The notes beneath the pieces are model-generated. The model was not told the origin of the DNA and did not search any database. It saw only the letters and a list, made by a program, of their open reading frames with translations. Shown piece by piece: positions 29,981 through 39,052 of a stretch of DNA of 47,576 nt. The stretch is from Candidatus Gastranaerophilales bacterium. GTDB lineage: Bacteria; Cyanobacteriota; Vampirovibrionia; Gastranaerophilales; Gastranaerophilaceae. The first letter of the stretch is position 1. Every line of letters begins with the position of its first letter. The translations under genes and the position numbers were made by a program. Where the stretch lies: positions 1 to 47,576 of the forward strand of contig CALVAP010000014.1 in the NCBI GenBank assembly GCA_944325625.1, written 5' to 3'.

Positions 29981-31168
29981 GTGGAAAACTATGACATTTT
30001 TGGAAGAAAAGAACCTGTGCAAATGGGTGCATCAGCTGATAATAAAGTAGAAATGCCAAGTGGTGTAAATCCGGCAGAAATTAAAGTTATCGGCGTTGGT
30101 GGCGGTGGCGGAAACGCTGTTAACCGAATGATTAAAGCCGGTTTGTGCGGTGTTGATTTTTGGGCTATGAACACTGATGCTCAAGTTTTGGGTATGAGTT
30201 CCGCTAAAAATCGTATTCAACTCGGAAGCAAACTTACACAAGGTCTTGGCGCAGGCGGTGACCCGTCGATTGGAGAAAAGGCAGCAGAAGAAACTCGTGA
30301 AAATATTATGCAGGCTCTTGATGGCGCTGATATGGTTTTCATTACTGCAGGTATGGGTGGTGGAACCGGTACGGGAGCTGCTCCTGTTGTGGCCAAAATA
30401 GCTAAAGAACTCGGCGCTTTGACTATTGGTGTTGTTACAAAACCTTTTACTTTCGAAGGTAAAAGAAGACTCAACCAAGCTCTTCAAGGTCTTGAAAAAT
30501 TGAAGGAAACAGTTGATGCTTTGATTGTTATTCCTAATGACAAGCTTATGGAAGTTGTTGACAAACGTACTACAATGAGAGAAGCATTCCAGGTTGTTGA
30601 TGAAGTTCTCCTTCGTGGTGTACAAGGTATTTCAGACATCATAACTGTTCCGGGTCTTATTAACGTAGACTTTGCTGATGTTAAGGCAGTTATGGAATCT
30701 TCCGGTTCTGCACTTATGGGTATCGGTCGCGGTTCTGGAGAAGGAAGAGCTATGGAAGCAGCTACTGCAGCTATTAACTCTCCATTGCTCGAAACTACTA
30801 TCCACGGCGCTTCAGGTATTATCCTTAACGTAACCGGCGGTTCGGATATGACTCTTCATGAAGTTACAGAAGCTGCTCAAGTTATTCATGACGCTGTTTC
30901 TGAAGATGCTATCGTTACTTTCGGTTCTGTTATCGATGATAGAATTCAAGGTGAAATTCAGATTACCGTTATTGCTACAGGCTTTGAACTTAAAAACGCT
31001 ATGCCTAAAGCAAAAGAAGAAACAAGAACCCTAAGTGCGGCTGATTTCTTCTCGGGTTCATTCAGTGCGGCAAACGTTTCTAACGATTCTGCTATGCCGT
31101 CTGTAAACAAATCAGCTCAAGAAGTTGCAACAAGCCTTCTTGATATTCCTGAATTTCTTAAGAAATAA
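29981..31168 (+). CDS. ftsZ: Cell division GTPase FtsZ
   Basis: Tubulin-like GTPase forming the Z-ring at mid-cell. 395 residues. After a ~30-residue N-terminal tail come [13 protein letters not shown], the tubulin signature [11 protein letters not shown]7 loop N-V-D-F-A-D-V, and the C-terminal partner peptide L-D-I-P-E-F-L-K-K. The linker before it is short. Start is GTG with GAGGGT 8 nt upstream. Codons end in T (GCT, GGT, GTT) more than in its neighbours, as expected for a highly expressed gene. It stands alone, without ftsA or ftsQ, behind an unusual leader (29725-29980), and has a strong terminator. Confidence 0.98.
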   Translation: MENYDIFGRKEPVQMGASADNKVEMPSGVNPAEIKVIGVGGGGGNAVNRMIKAGLCGVDFWAMNTDAQVLGMSSAKNRIQLGSKLTQGLGAGGDPSIGEKAAEETRENIMQALDGADMVFITAGMGGGTGTGAAPVVAKIAKELGALTIGVVTKPFTFEGKRRLNQALQGLEKLKETVDALIVIPNDKLMEVVDKRTTMREAFQVVDEVLLRGVQGISDIITVPGLINVDFADVKAVMESSGSALMGIGRGSGEGRAMEAATAAINSPLLETTIHGASGIILNVTGGSDMTLHEVTEAAQVIHDAVSEDAIVTFGSVIDDRIQGEIQITVIATGFELKNAMPKAKEETRTLSAADFFSGSFSAANVSNDSAMPSVNKSAQEVATSLLDIPEFLKK

Positions 31169-31187
31169 CAAATGATTAAAATACATT

Positions 31188-31216
31188 AAGCCGAAGGAAA
31201 TCCTTCGGCTTTTTTA
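31188..31216 (+). terminator. Terminator of ftsZ
   Basis: A hairpin with an 11-bp potential stem, AAGCCGAAGGA/TCCTTCGGCTT (31188-31211), then six T, 19 nt after the ftsZ stop. Confidence 0.93.
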
Positions 31217-31287
31217 ATTTTTGTTAACAATTGAGGCAAAAAAATTTTTTCAGCTTATTTATCTGCACCATAAAAGGAAAAAATAAA

Positions 31288-32313
31288 TTGACATCAATAA
31301 GCTTAATAAATAATATAACTTCAAAACAACTCACAGGTACAAGGTCTTTTGCTGCCGATAATAGAAATCGTGCCAATGGAATAAAAGAACAGGGCAACGA
31401 ATTTTTAAAACAAAATGAGTTGGACAAAGCTATTGAATGCTATCTTCGAGCAATCGCAATAGACCCTAATTTTGCAGATGCTTACTTTAATTTGGGTAAA
31501 GCTTATAATCTAAAAAAACAATACAAAGAAGCAGCACAAGCACTTGAAAAAGCAAAAGAACTCAATCCGAACGATATTGAAACAATAATTGTCTTAGGTG
31601 AAAGCTACAAACATAGTGGTCAGTATAATTTTGCAATAAGAAATTTTGAAACGGCATTACAAAAAGATAACACGTCAGATTATGCAAAGCGTAATCTGGA
31701 AGAAACAAAAAACCTTTATCTTGCAGTATTCAACCCTAAAACAGCACTGGAAGAAAAAAAAGCACAAGCACAAAAAAATCTTAATGATGCCATTTCCATT
31801 GCAAAAAACTACCTACCCAAAGGATATCTGAAAGATATGTCAGACCTTGCTATTGCATTTGACACAACAAATGAAATGGGTGGTCGAAGCAACATTGCAC
31901 AATATGAACATGCAAAACGCAAAATTACGATAACCGGTGATTATATATGGGCAAACCCGAGGATTGTCGGAGCTTATCTTGTGCATGAATTTGTACATGC
32001 AAAAGACAATGACCCCTATACCTCTATTACTGAAGAACAAGATGCATACGAAGAGGCAGCAAAATTTTGGACATCAAAGCTTCCTACAGACACACAACCA
32101 CCTGTTAAAGACCCCGAAATGGATTATGTAGCAGAATTATACTTAATCTCACCACAAAAGCTTAAAGACAGAGTTGCTGAAATCTACACACTAAGAGACC
32201 CGCAAATTGCTAAAACATCTCCAAATCATCCTCCACAAAAAATTGCAGCATCATCAAGTCTTTCTGAAGACATAAACGCACAATCCTTGAGAAAATACGA
32301 TATAATTGCATAA
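31288..32313 (+). CDS. TPR-repeat protein fused to a putative zincin (HExxH) domain
   Basis: About 342 residues. Three TPR units (roughly 25-135) with A-I-E-C-Y-L-R-A-I-A-I-D-P and Y-N-F-A-I-R-N-F-E-T-A-L-Q precede a C-terminal domain containing L-V-H-E-F-V-H-A-K-D near 233. This is an HExxH zinc motif, followed by acidic E-E-Q-D-A-Y-E-E-A that could supply a third ligand. Zincin-type peptidase activity is therefore plausible. No signal peptide is seen. The start is taken as TTG 31288 because AAAAGGA lies 9 nt before it; a TTG at 31231 has no such site. The N-terminal T-S-I-S-L-I-N-N ... T-G-T-R-S-F-A-A resembles the start of the tagged proteins here. Convergent with dnaB, 13 nt apart. Confidence 0.78.
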   Translation: MTSISLINNITSKQLTGTRSFAADNRNRANGIKEQGNEFLKQNELDKAIECYLRAIAIDPNFADAYFNLGKAYNLKKQYKEAAQALEKAKELNPNDIETIIVLGESYKHSGQYNFAIRNFETALQKDNTSDYAKRNLEETKNLYLAVFNPKTALEEKKAQAQKNLNDAISIAKNYLPKGYLKDMSDLAIAFDTTNEMGGRSNIAQYEHAKRKITITGDYIWANPRIVGAYLVHEFVHAKDNDPYTSITEEQDAYEEAAKFWTSKLPTDTQPPVKDPEMDYVAELYLISPQKLKDRVAEIYTLRDPQIAKTSPNHPPQKIAASSSLSEDINAQSLRKYDIIA

Positions 32314-32326
32314 AATTTACAGCATA

Positions 32327-33688
32327 CTAAAAAACTGTAGCTTTCACTTTATTTTTAAATTTTGTAATAGAAGACTGAAATAGAAGTTCAACATTACCGA
32401 CAGGACCATTCCTGTGTTTTGCCACAACAACCTCTGCAGTACCTTTATTTTCACTCTTATCTTTGTTGTAATACTCATCCCTATAGATAAACATAACAAT
32501 GTCAGCGTCTTGTTCTATGGCGCCTGATTCCCTCAAGTCAGAGAGCATAGGTCGTTTATCTGTTCTTGATTCAACCGCACGTGAGAGCTGAGAAAGGGCA
32601 ATAATCGGAACATCAAGTTCTCTTGCGAGGGTTTTTAATCCTCTTGAAATTGCAGAAACCTGTTGGAACCTATCATCTGTAGAACTACCTTCCATTAGCT
32701 GCAAGTAATCAATTACAACCAGAGCCAAGTCTTTTTCTTGCATAGCAAGCCGCCTACACTTTGCACGAATATCCATAACTGTCAAACCGGATGTATCATC
32801 TATATATATTGGCGCATCCGTAAACATACTCATTGTATTTGTAAGTCTCTCCCAATCTGCAGATCCCATATTCCCTGTTTTGAGTCTTTGAGAGTCGACT
32901 TCAGCCTCAGAACACATCATACGGGAAACCAATTGTTCCTTAGGCATCTCAAGTGAAAAGATAGCTACAGGTTTTTTCTCTTTCAGACCGACATGTTGTG
33001 CTATATTGAGTGCAAATGCTGTTTTTCCCATTGAAGGACGCGCTGCAAGAATAATTAAGTCTGATTTTTGGAGTCCTGATGTCATATCATCCAAATCATA
33101 AAAACCTGTTGAGATTCCTGTCAACATATCTCTATTGTTATAACGATACTCAATCTTTTCAAACGTTGGGATAACCAAGTCTTTAACCGACTCTAAATCT
33201 GCAGATGTTTTTTTTTGCGCAATATCAAAAATCAACCTTTCCGCACTATCCAAAGTATCTTCTGTCGTACGATTATCATAAGCCATCGAAACAATCTCTG
33301 AACCTGCATTTATCAAGGAGCGTTTTATAGCTTTTTCTTGAACAATTTTAGCGTAATACTCAACGTTTGCAGTCGTAGTTACGCCAAGCGCCAAATCATT
33401 TATATATGCTCGTCCGCCTATTGCCTCCAACTTGTCCTGCTCGCGCAACATTTCAGAAACAGTAACAATATCTATAGCATGATTATCCGCATAAAGTTTT
33501 AAAATCGCCTTGTATATATGCTTATGCGCAGGCTTATAAAAAGTATCCGCATCAATATATTCAACAACTTTATTTAAGCACACAGGGTTTGTAAGAACTG
33601 CGCCCAATATAGCTTCTTCTGCTTCGACACTCTGCGGCGGAAGCTTAATCGCCGCATTTTCATTTGTTTTGACTAAGTTTGTAGACAT
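32327..33688 (-). CDS. dnaB: Replicative DNA helicase DnaB
   Basis: Hexameric fork helicase. 453 residues, full length, with no intein. The N-terminal helical domain (P-P-Q-S-V-E-A-E-E-A-I-L-G-A-V-L) leads to a RecA-like motor with Walker A A-A-R-P-S-M-G-K-T-A-F-A near 215, F-S-L-E-M-P-K-E-Q-L, the Walker B region V-V-I-D-Y-L-Q-L-M, and L-S-D-L-R-E-S-G-A-I-E-Q-D-A-D. The ATG has TAGGAAG upstream. It diverges from the first RWYD-repeat gene and is probably a single-gene transcript; rplI, its neighbour in many bacteria, is not here. Confidence 0.97.
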   Translation of the reverse strand: MSTNLVKTNENAAIKLPPQSVEAEEAILGAVLTNPVCLNKVVEYIDADTFYKPAHKHIYKAILKLYADNHAIDIVTVSEMLREQDKLEAIGGRAYINDLALGVTTTANVEYYAKIVQEKAIKRSLINAGSEIVSMAYDNRTTEDTLDSAERLIFDIAQKKTSADLESVKDLVIPTFEKIEYRYNNRDMLTGISTGFYDLDDMTSGLQKSDLIILAARPSMGKTAFALNIAQHVGLKEKKPVAIFSLEMPKEQLVSRMMCSEAEVDSQRLKTGNMGSADWERLTNTMSMFTDAPIYIDDTSGLTVMDIRAKCRRLAMQEKDLALVVIDYLQLMEGSSTDDRFQQVSAISRGLKTLARELDVPIIALSQLSRAVESRTDKRPMLSDLRESGAIEQDADIVMFIYRDEYYNKDKSENKGTAEVVVAKHRNGPVGNVELLFQSSITKFKNKVKATVF

Positions 33689-33752
33689 CTTTTTTCTTCC
33701 TAATTTTATTCTATATAAACTAACAACTTTTATCTACAATTATTAAGATTAT

Positions 33753-33780
33753 TTTACTTTAGGCATAAAAGTGATATAAT
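33753..33780 (+). promoter_or_regulatory. Promoter of the RWYD gene, likely leaderless
   Basis: -35 TTTACT (33753-33758), a 16-nt spacer and perfect TATAAT (33775-33780). The expected +1 at 33787 is the A of the ATG. Confidence 0.6.
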
Positions 33781-33786
33781 AAAGGC

Positions 33787-34119
33787 ATGAAATATGTACG
33801 CTGGTATGATGAAGACCCATATTTATCTCCTGTAATGAAGATTCTTGAAAAGCTTCCTACAGAAATTCAAGACTCCGTTGCTCAGGATTTAGTGCAAATT
33901 ATAATGTGTTATCACAACAATCTGAATGACACAAAAATTGAGTATCTCAACAAAAATATATTACCGAGCTACAGACGCTGGTACGATGTAAACCCAAATC
34001 TTCATTCATCAATCGAGTTGTTGAAAGCGACTGATGAAAAAACAAAAAAAGAAATTTGTGAATCCGTTCTTGAGTTTCTCTTCCAAATTATGGTGCAGGA
34101 AAAAATGATTGATGAATAA
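33787..34119 (+). CDS. RWYD-repeat protein A, unknown function
   Basis: 110 residues, family not recognised. It has two similar units, each beginning with R-W-Y-D (5-8 and 64-67), then x-x-P-x-L-x-x-x-I/M-x-x-L, then a predicted helix. The units are R-W-Y-D-E-D-P-Y-L-S-P-V-M and R-W-Y-D-V-N-P-N-L-H-S-S-I. It is helical, soluble and acidic, with no signal. The same two-unit plan is seen in the opposed gene at 34834-35172, and the SDR gene lies between and overlaps this one by 8 nt. A helical repeat for protein contact is a reasonable guess. No ribosome-binding site at useful distance; the mRNA is probably leaderless. Confidence 0.75.
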   Translation: MKYVRWYDEDPYLSPVMKILEKLPTEIQDSVAQDLVQIIMCYHNNLNDTKIEYLNKNILPSYRRWYDVNPNLHSSIELLKATDEKTKKEICESVLEFLFQIMVQEKMIDE

Positions 34120-34831
34120 AAAAGTTCTTGTAACAGGCGGATCCAAAGGTATAGGAAAAAGTATTGCAAAACTGTTAAGCGAATACGGCTATGATGTTTA
34201 TATATGCGCAAGAAATATAGAACATCTGGAACAAACCGCCCGCCAAATAAAGGTCAAAAATTACTTTTCCTGTGATTTGACCAATCCTAAAAGTTGTCAA
34301 GAACTTATTGAAAAAATTGGAAATGTTGATATTCTGATAAACAATGCAGGTGAATACATCTGGAACCCTATAGAAAAAACAACTGAAGACCAATTGTGCA
34401 ACTTAGTGGAAATTAATATCAAAGCGCCATATAGGCTTATAGCTCTTTGCATTTCGTCAATGAAACAAAAAAAATGGGGGAGAATTGTAAATATAGGTTC
34501 GATTTCAGGTGTTGTTGGCGAAGCAAATGCCTCTGTTTATTCTATGACAAAATCTGCCCTTAATGGGCTTACAAAATCGTTAGGGCTTGAGCTGGCTGAA
34601 TATGGAATAACCGTTAACACAATAAATCCGGGGTGGGTTAGTACTGAACTTGCCCAAAATGCTGTTGAAGATTGTGATTTTAGTAACCAAGAAGTAATTG
34701 ATATGATTCCTCAAAAAAGATTTATTTCTCCTGATGAAATTGCACATCTGGTTAAATATATTATCTCAGAAGAAGCAAAAGGGCTTACTGCCCAGAATAT
34801 TAGTCTTTGTGCAGGTCTTTCTGCAGGGTAA
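34112..34831 (+). CDS. Short-chain dehydrogenase/reductase, 3-oxoacyl-ACP reductase-like
   Basis: 239 residues of a classical SDR. The cofactor loop T-G-G-S-K-G-I-G is near 10, N-N-A-G near 80, catalytic Ser in G-S-I-S, and Tyr/Lys in Y-S-M-T-K. The end N-P-G-W-V-S-T and the length fit FabG-like enzymes, but no fatty-acid genes are adjacent, so the substrate is open. The start ATG lies inside the tail of the RWYD gene (8-nt overlap), with AGGA 11 nt upstream. An in-frame TTG at 34109 is also possible. Coupled to RWYD protein A and convergent with RWYD protein B (2 nt apart). Confidence 0.92.
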   Translation: MNKKVLVTGGSKGIGKSIAKLLSEYGYDVYICARNIEHLEQTARQIKVKNYFSCDLTNPKSCQELIEKIGNVDILINNAGEYIWNPIEKTTEDQLCNLVEINIKAPYRLIALCISSMKQKKWGRIVNIGSISGVVGEANASVYSMTKSALNGLTKSLGLELAEYGITVNTINPGWVSTELAQNAVEDCDFSNQEVIDMIPQKRFISPDEIAHLVKYIISEEAKGLTAQNISLCAGLSAG

Positions 34832-34833
34832 AA

Positions 34834-35172
34834 TTAAGTATTTGTTTGCAAAGAGTCACATATCCCTTCCATAATATTGACATAATCTTCTTCCGGAAGG
34901 GTAGAAATCGTTAATATTGCTTGGTTAAGATAAGGATATTTATCATACCAACGTCGCATGTTACTTGCCTGATATAGCCCCAATACCCTATCTAAACCTA
35001 TACTTACCGGTTGTTCTATATCCTCTTCCCTATGGGCTGCCTTAATTGCACTAGCAATAGAGATAATATCCTGCGATATCTCATACTGACTTTTAAAATC
35101 GAGCTCCTTTAAAAGCTTAAAGGCTTTTTCCGTATCCTTATGCCTATCATACCAACGTTTTTTCATATTCAT
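34834..35172 (-). CDS. RWYD-repeat protein B, unknown function
   Basis: 112 residues with two units starting R-W-Y-D at 6-9 and 74-77 (R-W-Y-D-R-H-K-D-T-E-K-A-F and R-W-Y-D-K-Y-P-Y-L-N-Q-A-I), separated by a helical, acidic linker. It is a paralog of the 110-residue protein on the other side of the SDR gene, inverted. The spacing between units (68 versus 59 residues) differs. It has a strong promoter (35203-35231). The ATG at 35172 has AGGGGG about 12 nt upstream; M3 at 35166 is an alternative. Confidence 0.75.
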   Translation of the reverse strand: MNMKKRWYDRHKDTEKAFKLLKELDFKSQYEISQDIISIASAIKAAHREEDIEQPVSIGLDRVLGLYQASNMRRWYDKYPYLNQAILTISTLPEEDYVNIMEGICDSLQTNT

Positions 35173-35202
35173 AAAATTTACAGCCCCCTGTCGATTAATC
35201 TC

Positions 35203-35231
35203 ATTATAATCCCTGTTTTTTACATTATCAA
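35203..35231 (-). promoter_or_regulatory. Promoter of RWYD protein B
   Basis: Minus-strand -35 TTGATA (35226-35231), a 17-nt spacer and a perfect TATAAT (35203-35208). Only four bases separate its -35 from the -35 of the divergent AsmA-like gene. Confidence 0.8.
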
Positions 35232-35243
35232 CTATTTTACATT
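35218..35243. repeat. Direct repeat TTTTACATT between divergent promoters
   Basis: TTTTACATT at 35218-35226 and again at 35235-35243, period 17, overlapping both -35 boxes of the RWYD B / AsmA-like divergent pair. One factor could control both genes. Confidence 0.4.
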
Positions 35244-35264
35244 ACCTGCTTTTTAGTTTAAAAT
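35236..35264 (+). promoter_or_regulatory. Promoter of the AsmA-like gene
   Basis: -35 TTTACA (35236-35241), a 17-nt spacer and -10 TAAAAT (35259-35264). GGAG at 35285-35288 serves the ATG at 35297. Confidence 0.7.
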
Positions 35265-35296
35265 TTGGGTGTAGATTTGTATTTTGGAGCTAGTTT

Positions 35297-38200
35297 ATGA
35301 AAATATTGAAAATCACAGCTATTGCTGCTTTATCTTTAGTGCTTGTGTTATATTTGAGCTTCCTGTTTATTCTGCCCAACATAATCAACTTAAATAACTA
35401 TAAATCAGATTTGACTAAAATAGTAAAAGATACTTCAAATCTTGAGTTTAATACTGAAAATATAAAGCTTAAAACGAGCTGGAACCTTCAAACAAAACTC
35501 CTGCTTGATGATGTTTCAATAAAATACTCAAACCAAAAAGAACTTATCCAATCAAAACAAATAGAAGCCGGATTGAAACTTCTTCCGCTTGCTATTTTGA
35601 AAATAGAACTTGCTCCAATTAAAATATCTAATCCCAAATTAAATATAACCATAGACAAAGACGGCAGATATGACATAGAAAAATACCTAAATGAACTCCT
35701 AACAAAACTCAATGAGCAACCTCAAAAGACTCAAGAACAAACCACCATTCCAATAAAATTATCCAATAAAATGCCGGATATCATACTCTCAAATTATGAA
35801 ATTAATCTAAAAGACGAAGTTAAAAAAGATGAACTAAAAATACAAGGAAAAGAGTTCAAAATTACCGATTTCATATTGGGCGAAAAAATAAAAATAACAA
35901 CTCAAGGCGCCCTAACTCTTAACAACAACCAACACTGTACATATAATGCTAAGATATTGTCATTCTTACCTCCTATGGAAGAAAACCAAAAGCAAGATAA
36001 TGAACTACTTATTCCTGAAATAAAGTTTAATCCTATCCCTGTTATAAAAAACTATAACTTTAAAGCCAATGTTGATACAGACTTAAAAATCTCTCAAAAA
36101 GACAAAGATATTCTTTTAAAAGGCTTTTTAAACGCAACCGAACTAAATTATAAAATCAAAGGTCAAAATATCGACAAAAGCTTCTTAAAACTGGCATTTA
36201 AAGATAGCAAAATTGATATAAATTCGAACCTCTACGTTGATAAAAATGATAAATTCAACATAGAAGGTCAGTTTAAAAATGGAAAACGACAGTCAATTGA
36301 CTTAAAAATTCTCTCCGACAAAATAGAACTCTCTGACATTCAAAATGTCATAATTGCCCTTACCGATATTGCAAATATAAAAACAGATATAAACAAGCTT
36401 AAACTTACTGGCTATATGGATTCTAATTTTAATGTTAAAAGCGATATGAAAAAAATAGAATCTTCGGGATATCTAAAAATAGTCAACGCAAGTATAAAGC
36501 ACTCGGATATTCCACTTACAATAAGCTCCATAAAATCAAATCTGGATTTTAACAACAACAAAATAACAATTAAGGATACATCCGCGTTGGTAAATAATGC
36601 AAAATTTGATATCACAGGCAACATTGATACAAACGCCAATGCCGATATCAAAATAAATGCAAATAAACTTCCGTTAAATCTTTTATACGAAGCTTTTGCA
36701 CCGGTTGAAACAAAGAAAACCATAAAACTCGCCAACGGCACTTTAGACCTAAACACCACAATAAAAGGAAAACTCGATAAAATTGAACCCAAAATACTGC
36801 TTGATATCAATGGGCTCAAAATCAAAGAAACATCTCTTCTTGCAGATATTAAACTTGATACAATTAATGTTGATTTAACAGCCAACGCAAAAGGTGAATA
36901 TAAAGGCAGCGCAAATGCTAAAAATACTTTGTTATCAATAACAAATCCAAAAACCACAGTTTCTATGCCAAATGGTGTAATAAATTTTGACACAAAAGAT
37001 ATAACAATTATTCCCTCCATTATAACTATCGACAACTCAAAATTCACACTAAGCGGCAAAATAAAAGATTATACTTCCAAATTAAATGCATTAGTAAATA
37101 TTGATGGTTCATACAACGCCAATGACATATTAAAATATCTCCCCAAAGAATATACCTCAATGATTAGTACAAAAGGGCAAATTCCAGTATTTGCAGAAAT
37201 TACATCCGACGGAAAAAACACAAAAATAAATGCCCAAGCTGTTTCTAATTCTCAAAATTATATAAGCTTGTTGGATATCAAAACACTTAGTGCAAAACCT
37301 GCTTTAGTTAACCTTGATATTTCCACTGATGCAAATAGCCTAAAAATCAATGATATAGGGCTTTATGGTTTAAACAAAAATATAAAACCGGACAAAAACT
37401 TCAAAAATAATCTCTCTAATACACAAAAAATTGCAGCCATAGAAGGAAAACTCTCAGAAATAACAACTCCTTCTCCCAAAATGCAGAATATTAAAATTTA
37501 CACACCAAGTCCGATTAATGCAAGTATCCCCCCAATAAGCGGTTCAAGCCTAAACGCCAAAGCAGATATAACCATTAACGGCAGCGTAAATTCACCAACA
37601 ATAAAAGGAACAATCTCAATTCCAAACTTTAATATACCTTTATATAAAGCATCGGGAAATGATGTAAGTATAGATTTTAATAAAGACGTAATCTATGCAA
37701 AAAGCCCCAAAATTAATCTAAATGGCTCAATAATCGCATTTGATACAGAAGTTAGCACCAATTTCAACAAATATACAACGATTAATAATCTAAACCTGAG
37801 CGCAGAAACCGTTGACGTTGATAAACTCGTACAAATTATGGAAGCCATACCTCAAAATAATGTATCACCAAGTGCGAGCATTCCTGTAATAATAAAAAAA
37901 GGACACGGAATACTTACAAAAATAAAATCAGGAAACATAATTTTAACAAACGCATCCGGCGACTTCACACTAAAAAACAATCTCTTTAAGTTAACCAATA
38001 TGAAAACTACCGCCTACAACGGTATAATTGTCGGTACGGTAGATTATAATATTCCGTACGAAACGCTAAAAACCAACCTCCAAGGGCGAGGACTTGATGC
38101 AAGCACCGCATTATATGCCGTTAGCGGCTTGAAAGATCAAATGAGCGGAAAACTTGATTTTGACGCAGATATTTCAATGATAGGAATGACATACGAACAA

Positions 38201-39046
38201 CAAATGAAAACCCTTAAAGGTACTGTTAACTTTAGCGTAAGCAACGGACAAATGGGTTCATTAGGCAGACTTGAACATTTCATCTATGCATCAAACCTCA
38301 TATCACAAAAATTTGCAAGCTCAAATCTAAACTCAATAATCCAAACTCTTGCCCCAAAAAATACAGGCAAATTCAATTATCTTAAAGGACATCTAACCTT
38401 TGCCAACGGTTGGGCACAAATAAATCCCATTCACTCTGGCGGGCCACAAATGAGTTTATACATAACAGGAAGTTACAACTTGCTAAATAACTACGCCAAA
38501 GTAGAAATACTGGGTAGAATAGCAAAAGAAATAGTAAGCGTAATGGGACCTGTAGGAGATATGTCCGTAAGTAAACTTATTGGCAACTTCACCCAATTTG
38601 GCTCAGGAGCAACGAATATTCTCAACAGCTATAATGCTATCAAAGACGCCACAACAATCTCTAAAATTCCGCAACTTGTTCCACAAAGTACCGAAACAAA
38701 ACAGTTTCAGGTGCTAATTGACGGAAACGTCGAAAAACCGACTTCAGTGCGGAGTTTTAAATGGATAGCCTCTGAGGCAGAAATAAACGCAGCAAAAGCA
38801 CAAATCAGCACTCAACTTCAAAATCTTATACCTTCAAAAATTAAAGAATTTATTGCCCCTGCAGCATCAAATACTCAACCTGCAAATCAAAACACAACTA
38901 CGACTACAACTCAAACTCAAACCTCAACAAATACTACAACACCATCTGTACAAGCTGCAGGTAATGCTCTAAAAGAAGCAGCAAAAAATGCTGCTAAAGA
39001 ACAGCTAAAAAACGCTCTTCCCAATTTTTGGGATAAAATTGAATAA
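35297..39046 (+). CDS. AsmA-like large envelope protein
   Basis: 1249 residues. One N-terminal transmembrane helix (A-L-S-L-V-L-V-L-Y-L-S-F-L-F-I) is followed by the AsmA N-terminal domain (N-L-N-N-Y-K-S-D-L-T-K-I, L-K-T-S-W-N, V-S-I-K-Y), then a very long series of short beta strands rich in Lys, Asn, Ile and Asp. The C-terminal AsmA_2-like region (about 900-1150) includes Y-N-G-I-I-V-G-T-V-D-Y, S-G-K-L-D-F-D-A-D-I and G-S-Y-N-L-L. The tail has a Thr/Gln/Asn low-complexity linker (about 1193-1217). AsmA/TamB proteins form hydrophobic grooves spanning the periplasm for phospholipid transport; a bridge-like lipid carrier is the best inference. This supports a diderm envelope. Confidence 0.88.
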   Translation: MKILKITAIAALSLVLVLYLSFLFILPNIINLNNYKSDLTKIVKDTSNLEFNTENIKLKTSWNLQTKLLLDDVSIKYSNQKELIQSKQIEAGLKLLPLAILKIELAPIKISNPKLNITIDKDGRYDIEKYLNELLTKLNEQPQKTQEQTTIPIKLSNKMPDIILSNYEINLKDEVKKDELKIQGKEFKITDFILGEKIKITTQGALTLNNNQHCTYNAKILSFLPPMEENQKQDNELLIPEIKFNPIPVIKNYNFKANVDTDLKISQKDKDILLKGFLNATELNYKIKGQNIDKSFLKLAFKDSKIDINSNLYVDKNDKFNIEGQFKNGKRQSIDLKILSDKIELSDIQNVIIALTDIANIKTDINKLKLTGYMDSNFNVKSDMKKIESSGYLKIVNASIKHSDIPLTISSIKSNLDFNNNKITIKDTSALVNNAKFDITGNIDTNANADIKINANKLPLNLLYEAFAPVETKKTIKLANGTLDLNTTIKGKLDKIEPKILLDINGLKIKETSLLADIKLDTINVDLTANAKGEYKGSANAKNTLLSITNPKTTVSMPNGVINFDTKDITIIPSIITIDNSKFTLSGKIKDYTSKLNALVNIDGSYNANDILKYLPKEYTSMISTKGQIPVFAEITSDGKNTKINAQAVSNSQNYISLLDIKTLSAKPALVNLDISTDANSLKINDIGLYGLNKNIKPDKNFKNNLSNTQKIAAIEGKLSEITTPSPKMQNIKIYTPSPINASIPPISGSSLNAKADITINGSVNSPTIKGTISIPNFNIPLYKASGNDVSIDFNKDVIYAKSPKINLNGSIIAFDTEVSTNFNKYTTINNLNLSAETVDVDKLVQIMEAIPQNNVSPSASIPVIIKKGHGILTKIKSGNIILTNASGDFTLKNNLFKLTNMKTTAYNGIIVGTVDYNIPYETLKTNLQGRGLDASTALYAVSGLKDQMSGKLDFDADISMIGMTYEQQMKTLKGTVNFSVSNGQMGSLGRLEHFIYASNLISQKFASSNLNSIIQTLAPKNTGKFNYLKGHLTFANGWAQINPIHSGGPQMSLYITGSYNLLNNYAKVEILGRIAKEIVSVMGPVGDMSVSKLIGNFTQFGSGATNILNSYNAIKDATTISKIPQLVPQSTETKQFQVLIDGNVEKPTSVRSFKWIASEAEINAAKAQISTQLQNLIPSKIKEFIAPAASNTQPANQNTTTTTTQTQTSTNTTTPSVQAAGNALKEAAKNAAKEQLKNALPNFWDKIE

Positions 39047-39052
39047 ATAAAT

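Noticed and set aside
30032-30625. A 197-codon minus-strand frame inside ftsZ
   Set aside because: Antisense shadow of a strongly conserved gene, with biased composition and no start signals.
36412-37059. A 215-codon minus-strand frame inside the AsmA-like gene
   Set aside because: Antisense to a continuous 1249-residue coding frame; the hydrophobic composition follows from the AT-rich complement.
38880-38945. Thr/Gln-rich repetitive stretch in the AsmA-like gene as a mobile or CRISPR-like repeat
   Set aside because: It is in-frame low-complexity coding sequence forming a linker, with no spacer-repeat pattern.
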